Part shown: positions 34,041 through 45,540 of the stretch, piece after piece
How positions within the stretch are numbered: the stretch's first letter is position 1
Layout: the number at the start of each line of letters is the position of its first letter
Assembly: GCA_021018815.1 (NCBI GenBank)
Contig: JAITYX010000034.1
Span: 2,976,001-3,040,000, forward strand
Length of the DNA stretch: 64,000 bases
Origin: Talinum fruticosum
Taxonomy: Eukaryota; Streptophyta; Magnoliopsida; Caryophyllales; Talinaceae
Reading direction: 5' to 3'
Made by a program: the position numbers and the translations under genes
The notes under the pieces: generated by a model
The model's database searches: none
Told to the model about the DNA's origin: nothing
The model's input: only the letters and a program-made list of their open reading frames with translations

Positions 34041-37000
34041 TGACCTTTCTTTCTTTTCTCGAGTTACCTGCAAGTCGAAACACACTAACCCTTCTAACTT
34101 CCTCTAAAAACCCAAGTAACTCACTTTATTGTAGTCCTTTTCTAACGAAGAAGACTCTTGGGAACCTAGATTTAAATAACTTTGGGTTTGGTCTAATTCT
34201 GAGCCTTCTTTTAGAAAACTAAGTCTCGTGTCCCTTTCTTTTGAAAATCTTTTCTTATACAGGTGGAGAAAGTTTTTCCTGTAAACCGATGTGGGCTCGG
34301 TCCTCCTTTTATTCTTATGAATAGGACCATGCTTAGCCTTCCCGAACTTCACAGTTTTGGAATCTTTTTGAAAAGATTTGAGTAAGAATTATATTCCTCC
34401 TCTTCATTAAAACCAAGTTCTTTTTCCTGAATGAGACATTGAGAGCCTAAAGCATGTCAAGGTTAGAAAACCTTGAGTAAATTTCAAAACAAGCTCTTGA
34501 GACTCATTGAGCTTTCTTTTCAAATGCTCATCTCTTCCGAGTGACTCGGACTCAGTCTCATTAGTTTGAGTACTAGTTTGAAGTTCTTTCAGAGTTAGTC
34601 TTAGTTTTTCAAAATTCATTTTCCTAATAGTTGCTCTTAGAAGTAAGAGACTCAATTTGTTCTTTAAACCGAGAAGAATCAAAATTGGACTTTTCTTCCA
34701 AAGTATAAATATATTTAGCCAACTCAACTTTGGAAAACTTGAGAAAGTATTCAATTACCTCATGAGGACTTTTCTCCTCGGTGTCCGAGTTGTTAGAGTC
34801 CGACTCGCATTCAACTTTAGGATCTGTTAGTGTCATCGGACACTTTGAGACATCGGAATCTTCATCTTCTTCCGATGAGTCTTCATCACTCCATGCGGCC
34901 ATCATAGCCTTCTTCTTCTTTTTGTCTTTTTTCTCCTTGGACGAGTCCTTGACTTTGTGATCTTTCTTGCCACATTGAAAACAACTGGAGTTCTTAGTTA
35001 AAGATAACTTTGAAGGGGAAGAGAATTTACCTTTTCTGTCCTTCTCGAAGACTCGGACTTTATATCTCACCTTTGTGAGTTATATCTAGGGAATCGGGTA
35101 TAAGACTTTCTGACTTACAAAGTTTTGATTCCAAGTCATTCCTTGTGTCTTAGAAACTTTTCTAAGTGATAAGGTATTTTTTTCTAAGTGTTATAGAATC
35201 TATCTCATGCATTTATGCTTAACTCGTGTGACTCGTAAATCATCTTCGCATGGTTCACTCGGTTCCGAGTCACTCAACACTCGGATATATCGCATGATTC
35301 AAACACTATCTTTTCTGCGCTCTAACTCTTGTATCTTAGTTTGAATTGTGTTTATTCTAGATCAAGTCTGTCTACTATGATATTTCATATTTGACTTGAT
35401 TTACTTTTAGACCGACTCGGATGGAATTTTAAGTATCATGGATATTAGACTCGGAAAATTCCATTCCTTTTCCGACCCGGATAATTAGTCACTTAATTAT
35501 CTTAATTATATTATTATCTGTGTCTAATCTTGGACCAAAGTATTTTATACTTTGAGAACCAAATTGATTTACTTTTGTAGGTGTTTCAAACGAGGCTTTG
35601 CTATATTTGAAATACAAAAGTAACCGGCTTCAAAACGCCAAATCACTAGCGAGCAAGGCTTTTTCCACCTCGACCTAGCCTCGGACATCGTGTCGGGGTT
35701 GTCTATTTCCAGAAATGAAAATTTGCAACACTAAGCTCAATGGTGGTTTCCACCTTACTTTTGAAGACACCACCGGTGGTTTTAGGCACTCCCAAGGAAG
35801 TCAAGAGCCGTTTCCTAACGTTCACATATCAACGGATATTTTCCGAGTGACTCGGAAAATCCTTCACAACGGTCATAAAGGAACTTCCAGTCGGAAGATG
35901 GACAGAACGGCTAAGCTGCTTGGTCATCTATAAAAGGACGCCAACTCTCAAGACTTGAAGATTGCCGAACCTATTTGTTAATACACATACTTGATCAAAA
36001 GTCTTTTTATTCATACTCAATCTTCTACTTACAACTCCCACTCTGTAATTCATTATATTATGAGTTGTAAGGTCTTGTACTTAGTTGCAAGCACTCTCTT
36101 TCTTACTCTCTAAGTAAGGTCCCTTGACCGAGTTGTAAGGGTTAACTCAGCTCAATTGTCCCTAACTGTAAGGGTTATCTCGGTTAGGAAGTACTAGATC
36201 GAGATAAGGGAATTTATGAGTTTAGGAGAAACTTGTAAGGAGTTGTTTAAGGGAGCAACTCGAGGTTTAGTCGATCTACTGTATTTTGTGGACTCAAAAT
36301 AGTGGATTTGACTTCGTGCTTAGATTAGCATGTTCCGTGGTTTTCTGCCCCGGGAGGGTTTCCACGTATTTTACGTGGTATCATTTTCCGAGTACATTCT
36401 AGACTCACATAGATTTAAAGTTTCATTTTTATCTACGTCTTTGCTCTTCACTCGTATTCCGAGTTCATACTTTTCGACCCCAATATAGAATCAGAATCTA
36501 CTTCTATCTCGTACATTGTTGAAAAGAGTTTGTTTTTCACGAAAAACTTCCATCACCCTATTCACCCCCTCTAGGGTGACTTAGTCTTTCCCTGAGCAAA
36601 CCTTCACTTCTTATCCTTCTTGTAGAACTCTTCCTTTTGTCTTTTCTCCCATTCCTTGTGCTTCATCACTCTTTTGAAGCCTCGGGCAATGAGTGCCATA
36701 AGATTTTCTTCCGAGGTTGAGGAACTCGGACTTTTTCCTCTACTTTCCGAGACTTTTAGCGCAATGTTCTTTTTAGTGCTAACCTCGGCATCCTCTTCTT
36801 CTAGGTGAATTTTATGGGTAAGCGGCTTCCCGATCGGTTCGTCTAGTTTTAGTTAAGAGAGGTTTTGAGCTTCCTCGATGGCTATCACCTTCGGACCCCA
36901 TCTTCTCTTTGGTAGAGTTCTTAGAATTTTTTCGCACATTTCTTCATGGGAAATCATTCTACCCAGAGATTAGAAATTATTTGTAATCTCAGTAAAGCGT

Positions 37001-37414
37001 ATAAACATGTGAGTGATGTTTTCTTTTGGCTCCATGTTGAACAGCTCATATTTGTGAAGATAATTACTTATCTTCGCGTGTTTCACTTGGCTTGATATGT
37101 GTTGACAAGGGTGTCCCACACATCTTTAGCCGTGTCACAGTGCTAACACTCGTTGTACTCTTCTAAGCCGATAGCACACATCGAATGTTCATCGCTTTCA
37201 AGTTCATTCCGAACTTTTCTTGAGGCATAGATCTTGTATCTTCTATCTTCATTGGAATATAATTGCTTTCTTAGATGATGTTCCAAACATCTTCATTGTT
37301 GTCCATTAGAAAGCATTCCATTAGCTTCTTCTAGTGCACGAAGTTTGATCCTTTGAACTTTGGTGGTCCGGTAGAAGATCTTCCTTCATCGAACCGTTCG
37401 ATGTTTTAAACCAT
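34041..37414 (-). pseudogene. gag: gag of copy D, split by solo LTR S
   Basis: Minus-strand gag starting at 37414 (MV then an immediate stop; the following FDEGRSSTGPPKFKGSNF matches other copies). UBN2-like segments lie at 37300-36900, including FEITNNL and ISHEEMCEKILR-type text. Solo LTR S (35046-36606) interrupts the lysine-rich EFYKK region. To its left, 35030-34624 carries the zinc knuckle CFQCGKKDHKVKDS, in which the last cysteine is Ser, then the Asp/Glu/Ser-rich stretch and ECESDSNNSDTEEKSPHEV. The charged tail ends near 34100. Not translatable in one frame. Confidence 0.83.
35046..36606 (+). mobile_element. Solo LTR S of the SIRE-type family
   Basis: A 1561-bp LTR on the plus strand inside D's gag, starting CGAAGACTCGG (first T replaced) and ending AGCAAACCTTCA, flanked by CTTCT (35041-35045 and 36607-36611). 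Removing it and one duplication rejoins gag coding text. It contains the CAAAGTA stem near 35537, TATAAAAGG at 35929 and stem-loops at 36130-36153 and 36161-36188. No internal sequence: the product of LTR-LTR recombination after insertion. Confidence 0.9.
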
Positions 37415-37460
37415 CTAATCTTTACACCTTATGATTGTTAGATCCTTTTTAAAAGGCTAG

Positions 37461-37472
37461 GCTTTGATACCA
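37461..37472 (-). other. Primer binding site, copy D
   Basis: GCTTTGATACCA on plus; minus strand TGGTATCAAAGC, complementary to initiator tRNA-Met with one mismatch. The LTR starts two bases further right. Confidence 0.8.
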
Positions 37473-37474
37473 AT

Positions 37475-38457
37475 AAAAGTTTTGCTCTTGGATAGTCTTA
37501 GTCACCCTAGGGGGTGAATAGGGTGATGAGGAAATTTTAACAAACTTAGAAACTTTAAGCTTGGAAAGAATGAACAAGAGAATCTGAGTCTACATTAGAC
37601 TCGGAAAAGTGTATACTTAGAGATACGAGGAAACCCTCTTAGGGTAGAAAACCACGGACAGTGTTAATCCAAGCACCAAGTCAAATCCACTATTTTGAAT
37701 CCTCAAAATACAATGGACTCACTCAACCGAGAATCACTCCCTTAAACAATTCCTTACGAGTTTTCCTAGACTCGGGAGTTCCCTTATCCGATCTAGTACT
37801 TCTTAACTAAGGTAACCTTTGTAGCTAGAGATAACTAAGCTTAGTTAACAATTACAGCTCGGTTAAGGGATCTTACTCAGAAAATAAGAAGAATATGTGA
37901 CTAATGACAAGACTTTACGACTCAAAAAAGTATTAAGTATAGACTTCGAGTTGTAAGAAGAAGATTGAATAAGTATTATACTAAGAGATATAGTTTCAAC
38001 AATGTGTTCAATAATCATAAAGTGTTGTAAAATGGCTTCTATTTATAGATTACCAAGCGAGTGACCGTTGTGTCTAGGTTTTGAACAGAAGTCTTTATTG
38101 GCCGTTGTAACGGCTCTTCCGAGTTGCTCGGAAAAGATCCGTTAGGCTGTGAACGTTGTGTAATGGCTCTTGGCTCCTAAAGGTACTCCAATGAACTGGT
38201 GATGTCTAAAAAGTAGGGTGGAAACCATTGTTGAGCTTAACGTTAAAGTTTTCCGAGTTTTGGAAGTAGACAACCACGACACATCGTCCGAACCTTGTTC
38301 AAAAGTAGATAAGCCTTGTCTGCTGGTGATTGGTAGCTTGAAGCCGATTACTTTTGTAATTCAAAAATGAAATAACCTCATTTTGATAACCTACAAAAGT
38401 AAACAATTTTGGTTCTTAAAAAATGATTTAGATTTAGATTTAGAGTCCGAGTCTTCA
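37475..38457 (-). repeat. 5' LTR of copy D, internally deleted
   Basis: Plus strand starts AAAAGTTTTGCTC (decayed LTR 3' end) and ends GAGTCCGAGTCTTCA, the complement of TGAAGACTCGGACTC. About 500-600 bases between the first 40 bases and the GAACC word are missing compared with D's 3' LTR. A TATA box (complement of CTATTTATAG) lies at about 38039. It forms the left half of a head-to-head palindrome with E's LTR; the central word TTAGATTTAGATT is a short triplication. Confidence 0.8.
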
Positions 38458-39355
38458 TAGTGTACTCTAATCATTAAAAGTAGCCCGCTTGAAGCCGTCA
38501 ATCACTAACGGACAAGGCTTATCTACTTCTAAACAAGGCTCGGACGATGTTTTAGGGTTGTCTGTTTCCAAAACTTTAAAACTTCAACGCTAATCTGAAC
38601 TGTGGTTTCCACCCTACTTTTCAGACATCACCGGTTGGATGGAGCACCTATAGGAGCCAAGAGTCGTTGCACGACGTTCACATCCCAACAGATCTTTTCT
38701 AAGTAACTCGGAAGAGCCATTACAACGGCCAGTAAAGACTTATGTTCGAACCAAGACACAACGATCACTCGCTTGATAATATATAAATAGAAGCCACTTC
38801 GAAGACTTTAAGATTGCTGAACACATTGCTTGAAACTATATCTCTTAGTACAATACTTATTCAATCTTCTTCTTACTACTCCAAGTCTCGTACTTAATAC
38901 TTTTTTGAGTCGTAAAGTCTTGTAATCAGTCACATATTCTTCTTACTTTCCGAGTAAGGTCCCTTGACAGTAGCTGTAAGGGTTAACTCAGCTCAATTGT
39001 CCCTAGCTATAAAGGTTACCTTAGTTAAGAACTACTAGATCGGATAAGGGAACTTGTGAGTCTAGGAAAACTCTGTAAGGAATTGTTTAAGGGAGCGATT
39101 CTGGTTTAGTCGATCCGTTATATTTTGAGGATTCAAAATAATGGATTTGACTTGGTGTTTGGTTTAGCACATTCCATGGTTTTGTTCGCCATGAGAGTTT
39201 CCATGTATCTCTGAGTATACACTTTTTGAGTCCAATCTAGACTCGGATTATGTTGTTCATTCTTTCCAAGCTTAAAGTTTCTAAGTTTGTTAAAATTTCC
39301 TCATCACCCTGTTCACCCCTATAGGGTGACTAAGACTCTCCAAGAGCAAACTTCA
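38458..39355 (+). repeat. 5' LTR of copy E, start missing
   Basis: After a short spacer (TAGTGTACTCTAATCATT) the plus-strand LTR picks up at the GTAGCCCGCTTG word, about 600 bases into a normal LTR, and runs to AGCAAACTTCA at 39355. A TATATAAATAG box lies near 38782, and stem-loop sequence with GTTAAC near 38985. The missing first part mirrors the deletion in D's LTR, so the two halves are likely products of one rearrangement. Confidence 0.8.
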
Positions 39356-39357
39356 AT

Positions 39358-39369
39358 TGGTATCGAGTC
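39358..39369 (+). other. Primer binding site, copy E
   Basis: TGGTATCGAGTC, a decayed tRNA-Met site two bases after the LTR. Confidence 0.7.
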
Positions 39370-39414
39370 TAGCCTTTTAGAAAGGATCTAACAATCCAAA
39401 GGTCTAAAGATCGG

Positions 39415-41240
39415 ATGGTTCGAAGCATCGGAGAGTTTGATGAAGGAAGATCTTCCACCGGACCAGCAAAGTTCAAAGGATCAAACTTCGTGCACTCGGA
39501 AGAAGCTAATGGAATGCTTTCTGCTGGAAAAGGATTAAGATGTTTGGAACATCATCCTAGAAGGAAATTACATTGCAATGAAGATAGAAGGTACAAGATC
39601 TGTGCCTAAAGAAAAGTTCGAGTACACCAATAAGAAGTTAGAAAACTTAAGAAAGAACTTGAAAGCGATGAACATTCTGATGTGTGCTATCAGCTCGAAC
39701 AATACAACAGAGTGTCAGTCGTGACATAACTAAAGATGTGTGGGACACTCTTGTCAACACATATGAAGGTACAAGCCAAGTGAAACAGGCGAAGATAAGT
39801 AATCATCTTCACAAATATGAGCTATTCAAGATGGAGCCGGAAGAAAACATCACTCGGATGTTTATACGCTTCACCGAGATTACAAACAACCTCAAATCTC
39901 TTGGTAGAAAGATTTCCCATGAAGAAATGTGCAGAAAGATTCTAAGAAGTCTACCAAAGAGAAGATTACATCCCAAGGTGATAACCATCAAGGAAGCTCA
40001 AAACCTCTCTCAACTAAAACCAGATCGAACTAATTGGGAAGCTTCTTACCCATGAAATTCACCTAAAAGAAAAGGTTACCGAAGTCGGCACTAAAAAGAA
40101 CATTGCGCTAAAAGCCTTAGAAAGCATAAGAGAAAGTCTTAGTTCCTCAAACTCAAAAGAAGATCCTATGACACTCATTCCCGAGGCTTCGAAAGATTGA
40201 TGAAGCACAAGAAATGGGAGAAAAGACGAAAGGAAGAGTTCTACAAGAAGGTAAGAAGGACAGAAAAGGTAAATACTCTTCCCCTTCAAAGTTATCTTGA
40301 ACTAAGAACTCTGTTTGTTTTGAATGTGGCAGCAAAGATCACATAGTCAAGGACTATCCAAGGACAAAGAGGGACGAGAAAAAGAAGAACGCTATGATGG
40401 CCACATGGAGTGATGAAGACTCATCTCGAAGAAGATTAAGATTCTGATGACTCAAAGTGCTTGATGGCACTAACAAACCCGAAGCTAAACCTGAGTCGAC
40501 GCCGACAACTCGGACAACCGAGGAGACAAGTCCGCAGGAGGTAATTGAAAACATTCTCAAGTTCTCTAAAGTTGATTTGGCTAAATATATTTATACTTTG
40601 GAAGAAAAGTCCAATTCTAATTCTTCTCGGTTAAAACAAATTGAGTCCCTTACTTCTAAGAGCAACTGTTTGAAAAATAAATTGCAAAAACCAAGAATAA
40701 CTACGAAAGAACTCAAGACTAGTACTCAAACTAATAAGACTGAGTCCGAGTCACTAAGAAGAGAAAATGAGCATTTGAAAAGAAATCTCAATGAGTCTTA
40801 AGAGCTTGTTTTTAAATTTACTCAAGGTCAGAAAAACCTTGACATGCTTTTAGGCTCTCAATGTGTCTCCTTCACGAAAGAAGGACTTGGTTTTAACAAA
40901 GAGGAGGAATCTAATTCCTACTCAAATCTTATCAAAATGGATTCCGGAACTATGAAGTTCAGGAAGGCTGAGCATGGTCCTATTCATAAAGATGAAAGGA
41001 GGACTGAGCCTAGACCAGTTTATAGGAGAAAATCATCTCCACTTGTTTATAAAAGAAAAGATTTTCAAAAGAAAGAGTCATAGACTCAGCTTTTTAAAAA
41101 GAAGGCTCGAATTAGACCAAACCAAAAGTCATTCAAATCTGGGTTCCCAAGAGTCCTCTTCCTCAGAAAAGGACCATAATAAAGCGAGTTACTCGGGTTT
41201 TTAGAGGAAGTGAGAAGGGTTAGTGTGTTTCGACTTGCGA
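39415..41240 (+). pseudogene. gag: gag of copy E
   Basis: Starts MVRSIGEFDEGRSS at 39415, open to 39609 before a frame change. The open segment 39684-40055 is a well preserved UBN2 part: DVWDTLVNTYEGTSQVKQ, YELFKMEPEENITRMF, FTEITNNLKSLG and ISHEEMCRKILRSLPKR are all readable. The zinc knuckle near 40318 reads CFECGSKDHIVKDY, with the last cysteine lost. An Asp/Glu-rich stretch and a charged coiled-coil tail (40457-40801, with SEYSTLEEKSN-like repeats) follow. Multiple frameshifts; a pseudogene related most closely to D. Confidence 0.86.
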
Positions 41241-42012
41241 GTAACTCGTAAAAGGACGAAAGGTCATTAGTACTTAGACAGGTGGATGCTCACGCTACAT
41301 GTGAGGAGATTCATGACTCTTTTTTGAGTTCGAAGATTTTAAAGAAGGAAAAGTCACTCTTGGAGATGATAGTAACGGCAAGATAGTTAGAAGACGAAAG
41401 ATTGGGAAAGGAGACAACCTGGTCAGCCCAGTCTATCTTATCATGGGATTAAAGTATAATGTACTCAGCATCTCTCAGCTGTGTGATAAAGGTCAAGAGG
41501 TAAGATTCACTTAGACCAATTGCTATATTTCCGATGCAACCACCAAATAGACTAAGCTCTTAGGTAAGAGATTAGGTAATACCTACACTATTCCTCTTTC
41601 TTAGCGAAGTCGAATTTATTGTGTTTAAAAGTGTCATTGCATGATGATTCTTGGACATGGCATCGGAGACTAGGTCATGTTAGCATGCACACTATCCAAA
41701 AACTTGCATCTCATGGTTTAGTTAGGGGTTTACCTAACTGTGCATTTAAGAAAGACAAAATTTATGAAGCATGCACAAAAGGGAAACATGTCGGATCATC
41801 CTTGAAACCTCTCAAAACTGTTTCCACATCCAAATTGCTTGAAATGCTACATATGGATTTATGTGGTAAAATCTCTATAAAGAGTCTCGGAGGTAAATCA
41901 TATGTAATTGGGATTGTTGATGACTACTCGCGATTTACGTGGGTTTGTTTTCTCAAGAACAAAAATGAAGCTTTCAAAGAGTTCAGCAAGCTCTTCAGGA
42001 AAATTCAACTAG
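41241..42012 (+). pseudogene. pol: Protease and integrase N-terminus of copy E, cut by the CACTA element
   Basis: The protease site near 41268 has Trp changed to a TAG stop and the same extra G after GACAG as copy D. The open frame 41619-42009 holds the integrase zinc domain: WHRRLGHVSMHTI supplies the histidines and KIYEACTKG has the same Cys-to-Tyr change as D. Core residues follow: HMDLCGKIS, then GIVDDYSRFTWVCFLKNKNEAFKEFSKL, giving the first two catalytic aspartates. Coding ends at TTCAACTAG where CACTACTAG begins. The rest of E is not in the window. Confidence 0.86.
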
Positions 42013-42026
42013 CACTACTAGAAAAA
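42013..42026 (+). repeat. CACTA left terminal inverted repeat
   Basis: CACTACTAGAAAAA, the classical CACTA end. The 3 bases before it are TAG (42010-42012), the candidate target duplication; its partner is outside the window. Confidence 0.82.
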
Positions 42027-42029
42027 GGT

Positions 42030-42195
42030 TTCTAACGACCACTTATTAACAACCATATATAAAATTTGTCGTTAAATAATACTAATAATGACGAAAATGC
42101 ATTTTTGTCGTCCGACTTTGCTAGAAAAATTATCACTAGATGATGGGTTACAAAAATCATCGTTATTAATATTTAAAATATGGTCGTTATTATAA
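42030..42195. promoter_or_regulatory. CACTA subterminal repeats
   Basis: Words of the type TAACGAC and its complement GTCGTTA recur in both orientations (about 42033, 42069, 42183, with GACGAAAA and TCATCGTTATT variants at 42092 and 42158). Such arrays are the binding sites of the element's own DNA-binding protein in En/Spm. Here this is inferred from position and repetition. Confidence 0.6.
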
Positions 42196-42516
42196 ATAGG
42201 ACTGGAATATTTCCTCATATTATAGAGGGAAGATAAAAATAAAATCAAAAATTTTACTTATAATTTCCCTCCTATATCAAATTACTTGACGAAAATCAAA
42301 AGGAATAAATTATTAAGAATAAGGTCATAAAATTGTTTCTATATTCTATCTTCATATTCCTAGCCCTAACTTCAGCAGTTAGTCGTTTTCCATTCCAGGT
42401 TTGCTTCTCAACTTCTACTTCTTATTTCTGTTCTTAACTTCGTAGTGCATGTACTTCTACTTCGCTCTTAACTTCGTAGTGCTTCTTAACTTCTACTTCT
42501 TCTTTCTGTTCTTACA
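42196..42516. other. CACTA 5' interior
   Basis: AT-rich sequence followed by imperfect CTTCTACTTCTT-type repeats (42410-42512: CTTAACTTCGTAGTGC appears twice). No gene seen. Confidence 0.5.
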
Positions 42517-43692
42517 GCTCAATCAAGTGACCTTACTCGGAAAGTAAGAAGAGCATGTGATTGATGACAAGACTTTACGACTCAAAAAAGTATTAAGTAT
42601 AGACTTCGAATTATAAGAAGAAGATTGAATAAGTATTATTCTAAGAGATATAGTTTCAACAATGTGTTCAGCAATCTTAAAATCTTGTGAAGTGGCTTCT
42701 ATTAATAGATTACCAAGCGAGTGACCGTTGTGTCTTGGTTACGAACGAAGTCTTTATCGGCCATTGTAACGGCTCTTCGAGTTGCTTAGAAAAGATCCGT
42801 TGGGACGTGAACGTTGTGCAACGGCTCTTGGCTCCTCAAGGTGCTCCAGTCAACTGGTGATGTCCGATAAGTAGGGTGGAAACCACGGTTGAGCTTAGTG
42901 TTGAAATTTTCCAGTTTTGGAAACACACAGCCCTAACACATCGTTTGAGCCTTGTTCGAAGTAGATACGCCTTGTCTGCTGGCGATTGACGACTTGAAGC
43001 CAGCTACTTTTGTAATTCAAAAATGAGATAACCTCGTTTCGATAACCTATAAAAGTAAACAATTTTGGTTCCTAAAAAATGATTTAGATTTAGAGTCTAA
43101 GTCTTCATAGTGTACTCTCATCATTAAAATTAGCCGGCTTCAAGTCTGTCTATCACTAACGAGACAAGGCTTATCTACTTCTAAACAAGGCTCGGACGAT
43201 GTTTCAGGGTTGTCTTTTCCCAAAACTTAAACACTTCAACGCTAATCTGAACCGTGGTTTCCACCCTACTTTTCGGACATCACCGAGTTGACTGGAGCGC
43301 CTTTAGGAGCCAAGAGCCGTTGCACAATGTTCACATCCCAACGGATCTTTTCTAAGCAACTCGAAGAGCCATTACAACGGCCAGTAAAGACTTTTGTTCA
43401 AAACCAAGACACAACGGTCACTCGCTTTGTAATCTATAAATAGAAGCCACTTCACGAGACTTTAGGATTGTTGAACACATTGTTGAAACTATATCTCTTA
43501 ACACAATACTTATTCAATCTTCTTCTTACAAATCCAAGTCTATATTTAATACTTTTCCGAGTCGTAAACTCTTGTCATCAGTCACATATTCTTCTTACTT
43601 TCCGAGTAAGGTCCCTTGATTGAGCTGTAAGGGTTAACTCAGCTCGATTATCCCTAGCTATAAAGATTACTTTAGTAAGGAAGTACTAGATC
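42517..43692. repeat. LTR palindrome inside the CACTA element (second copy)
   Basis: 42517-43108 is minus-strand SIRE-type LTR and 43109-43692 is plus-strand LTR. They meet at the same junction as D/E: TTAGAGTC then AAGTCTTCATAGTGTACTCT and ATCATTAAAA. Both halves are truncated at the leader stem-loop region (GAGCTGTAAGGG near 43622). It has two divergent TATA boxes (near 42700 on minus and 43434 on plus). It has no gag or pol and appears captured by, or inserted into, the CACTA element as one unit. Confidence 0.8.
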
Positions 43693-44029
43693 CCGTGGTG
43701 AGTTGCCTTTGAATTTTGTGAATCTAGTATCCCTACAATAGAGAAGGGAATCTTCAATTGTGAGATGTAGTAGCACAAAAATTAGGAATTTGGTGGTTCA
43801 AATTTAGGTATATTGAGTTGAAATTGAGTCCAGAGAGGCAACTTCATTGTCTAAATATATTCTGAATCCATATATCGTCTAAATACTTTGTTGTTTAAGT
43901 TCAATTGTTTGCTTGTTTAAATTAAATTATTTGCTTTCTAAATTCTTTGTTGTTTAAATAAAATTGGTTATTGTAGTAATATAACAGAAAACAACAAAAA
44001 TAGTTGAGGGGATTGTTCATATTATTAGA

Positions 44030-44151
44030 TTACGTTGATGTAAATATGAGATTGAAAGACAAGTATTAAAGTGTTTTTATGGATAGCAGTGGGAATTTTC
44101 AGATAGAAATAGGGAACTTTCATATGGAGGGGCTTGTGAGATGTAGAAGAA
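44030..44151. repeat. Direct repeat, copy 1
   Basis: Segment from TTACGTTGATGTAAATATG to GATGTAGAAGA. It returns at 44365-44485 with about a dozen differences. The copies are 335 bases apart, pointing to a local duplication. Confidence 0.8.
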
Positions 44152-44364
44152 AACATGATTAACAGCCACACCTGTGGGCCTCTCACAAGAGCAAATCCAT
44201 TAGAGTAGGAAAACACATCCCTATACAGCGAAATTAGCTTGTCTGTCAAGTAGTTGCAGAGCTTGGAAATGAGTAAAAGTTGGTGGCGGTTTGAAACTTA
44301 AACAGCCAGGACTTTCCTGGTTTTGTGCTTGGTGATTCACTGAAGCTACAAACTTAAAATTATA

Positions 44365-44485
44365 TTATGTTGATATAAATATGAGATTGAAAGACAAGTA
44401 TTAAAGTGTTTTTAATGATAGCAGTGGGAGTTTTTAGATAGAAATAGGGAACTTTCATATAGAGGGCTTGTGAGTCGTAGAAGAA
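44365..44485. repeat. Direct repeat, copy 2
   Basis: Partner of 44030-44151, sharing GAGATTGAAAGACAAGTATT and GATAGAAATAGGGAACTTTC. Confidence 0.8.
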
Positions 44486-45540
44486 CACTTATATAAAATT
44501 TAGGCCAAACAAATTAATAATTTGGAAAACACATACATACATTTAAGCCAAACACTTCAAATTTTTCTTCAAAAATAATGTTTTAAAAAATACTTTTTAA
44601 AAACAAAAACATTTTTTAAAAATTAGGCCAAACATGCTCTTAATTCTGATTTTTGTTTCTTTTTTTGGAAGCATTGTAGCTGAGTCATTTTGCTCTTTAT
44701 GTATTATGATTGTTGTATGTCGGGGATTTCTTGGACATATAAAATCTCTCTCTCCTTCTCTATTGAAAATAATAGTTTCGAAGCTCCAAATTTTCTTTCT
44801 AATCCTAATTCTATATCTTGAGGATGACTCCTCAAGTGGTGATATCTAAGTCTTATTTGCTCAACTTGGTGATGATTATCTGTATCAAACTTGTTGTGAA
44901 TCTTGCTGTGGGGTCTCTGTATCAGCCATGGCTTACTTGATTATCCAACCTAACTTAATTCTCTACTGCATTTTCTGGTGTTTCTTGCCATCCGTGATCA
45001 TATGATCATTTGTGATCATCTAATCTTGTCAATTTACAAGGTTAGATACATCGAGAAAATAATAGTTATGATGTACATATGGAACTGCGAGAGAGATGAG
45101 ACACAAAAACATTATCTCGCACACAAATAAGTTAACAAAAAAAAATCAAAATGATCAAACCAAGCCTTCTTCAAATTAACCATCAACCTACATGTCTATA
45201 ATTAACCTACATGTTTTTTAAGGCACTACTCTATAAAACATGTCACCAATTACTTGAGTAACCAACTAAGATAAGGACACTACAATTGACATCAAATTTT
45301 AAGGCACTACTCTAATTTTTGAAGGCACTACTCTAGAATGAAGGAAGTATTAACTGCAATCAACCCTTGAGATATTAGCTTTCTCTAACCGTAATGAAAT
45401 CACAATTGACATCTAATTTTTTAAATCCCTATTCCAGCTCTTTTTTCCTTCTTGAGCAAATTTGGCTAGTATGCTCTTTTGTTTGATCAAAAGAAAAAAA
45501 TAAACAAGGCTAGTATCTATCCAATGTTCATTCCATTGGA

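Larger units (their letters stand above)
23929..38457 (-). mobile_element. SIRE-type copia retrotransposon on minus strand (copy D)
   Basis: Reading the minus strand gives, from right to left, a 5' LTR (38457-37475), PBS, gag, protease, integrase, RT, RNase H, third ORF, PPT and 3' LTR (28210-23929). It is interrupted by solo LTR G2 in its 3' LTR and solo LTR S in gag. Its LTR starts differ from each other and the 5' LTR has a large internal deletion, so the copy is old or rearranged. It meets copy E head to head at 38457. No target-site duplication could be identified. Confidence 0.85.
43693..45540. other. CACTA interior or captured DNA, no gene recognised
   Basis: AT-rich sequence containing a 120-bp direct repeat (see next entries), three AAGGCACTACTCT words (about 45220, 45301, 45328) and a palindromic cluster around ATCATATGATCATTTGTGATCAT (44998-45020). 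Open frames here are short and without motifs. Confidence 0.5.

Noticed and set aside
37475..43692. Repeats as a CRISPR-like or satellite array
   Set aside because: The repeated units are long LTR pieces in inverted orientation with retrotransposon ends, not short regularly spaced direct repeats.
45218..45345. Three AAGGCACTACTCT words as possible CACTA or MITE ends
   Set aside because: They are in the same orientation, lack inverted partners and target duplications, and do not continue as the CACTACTAGAAAAA end at 42013.
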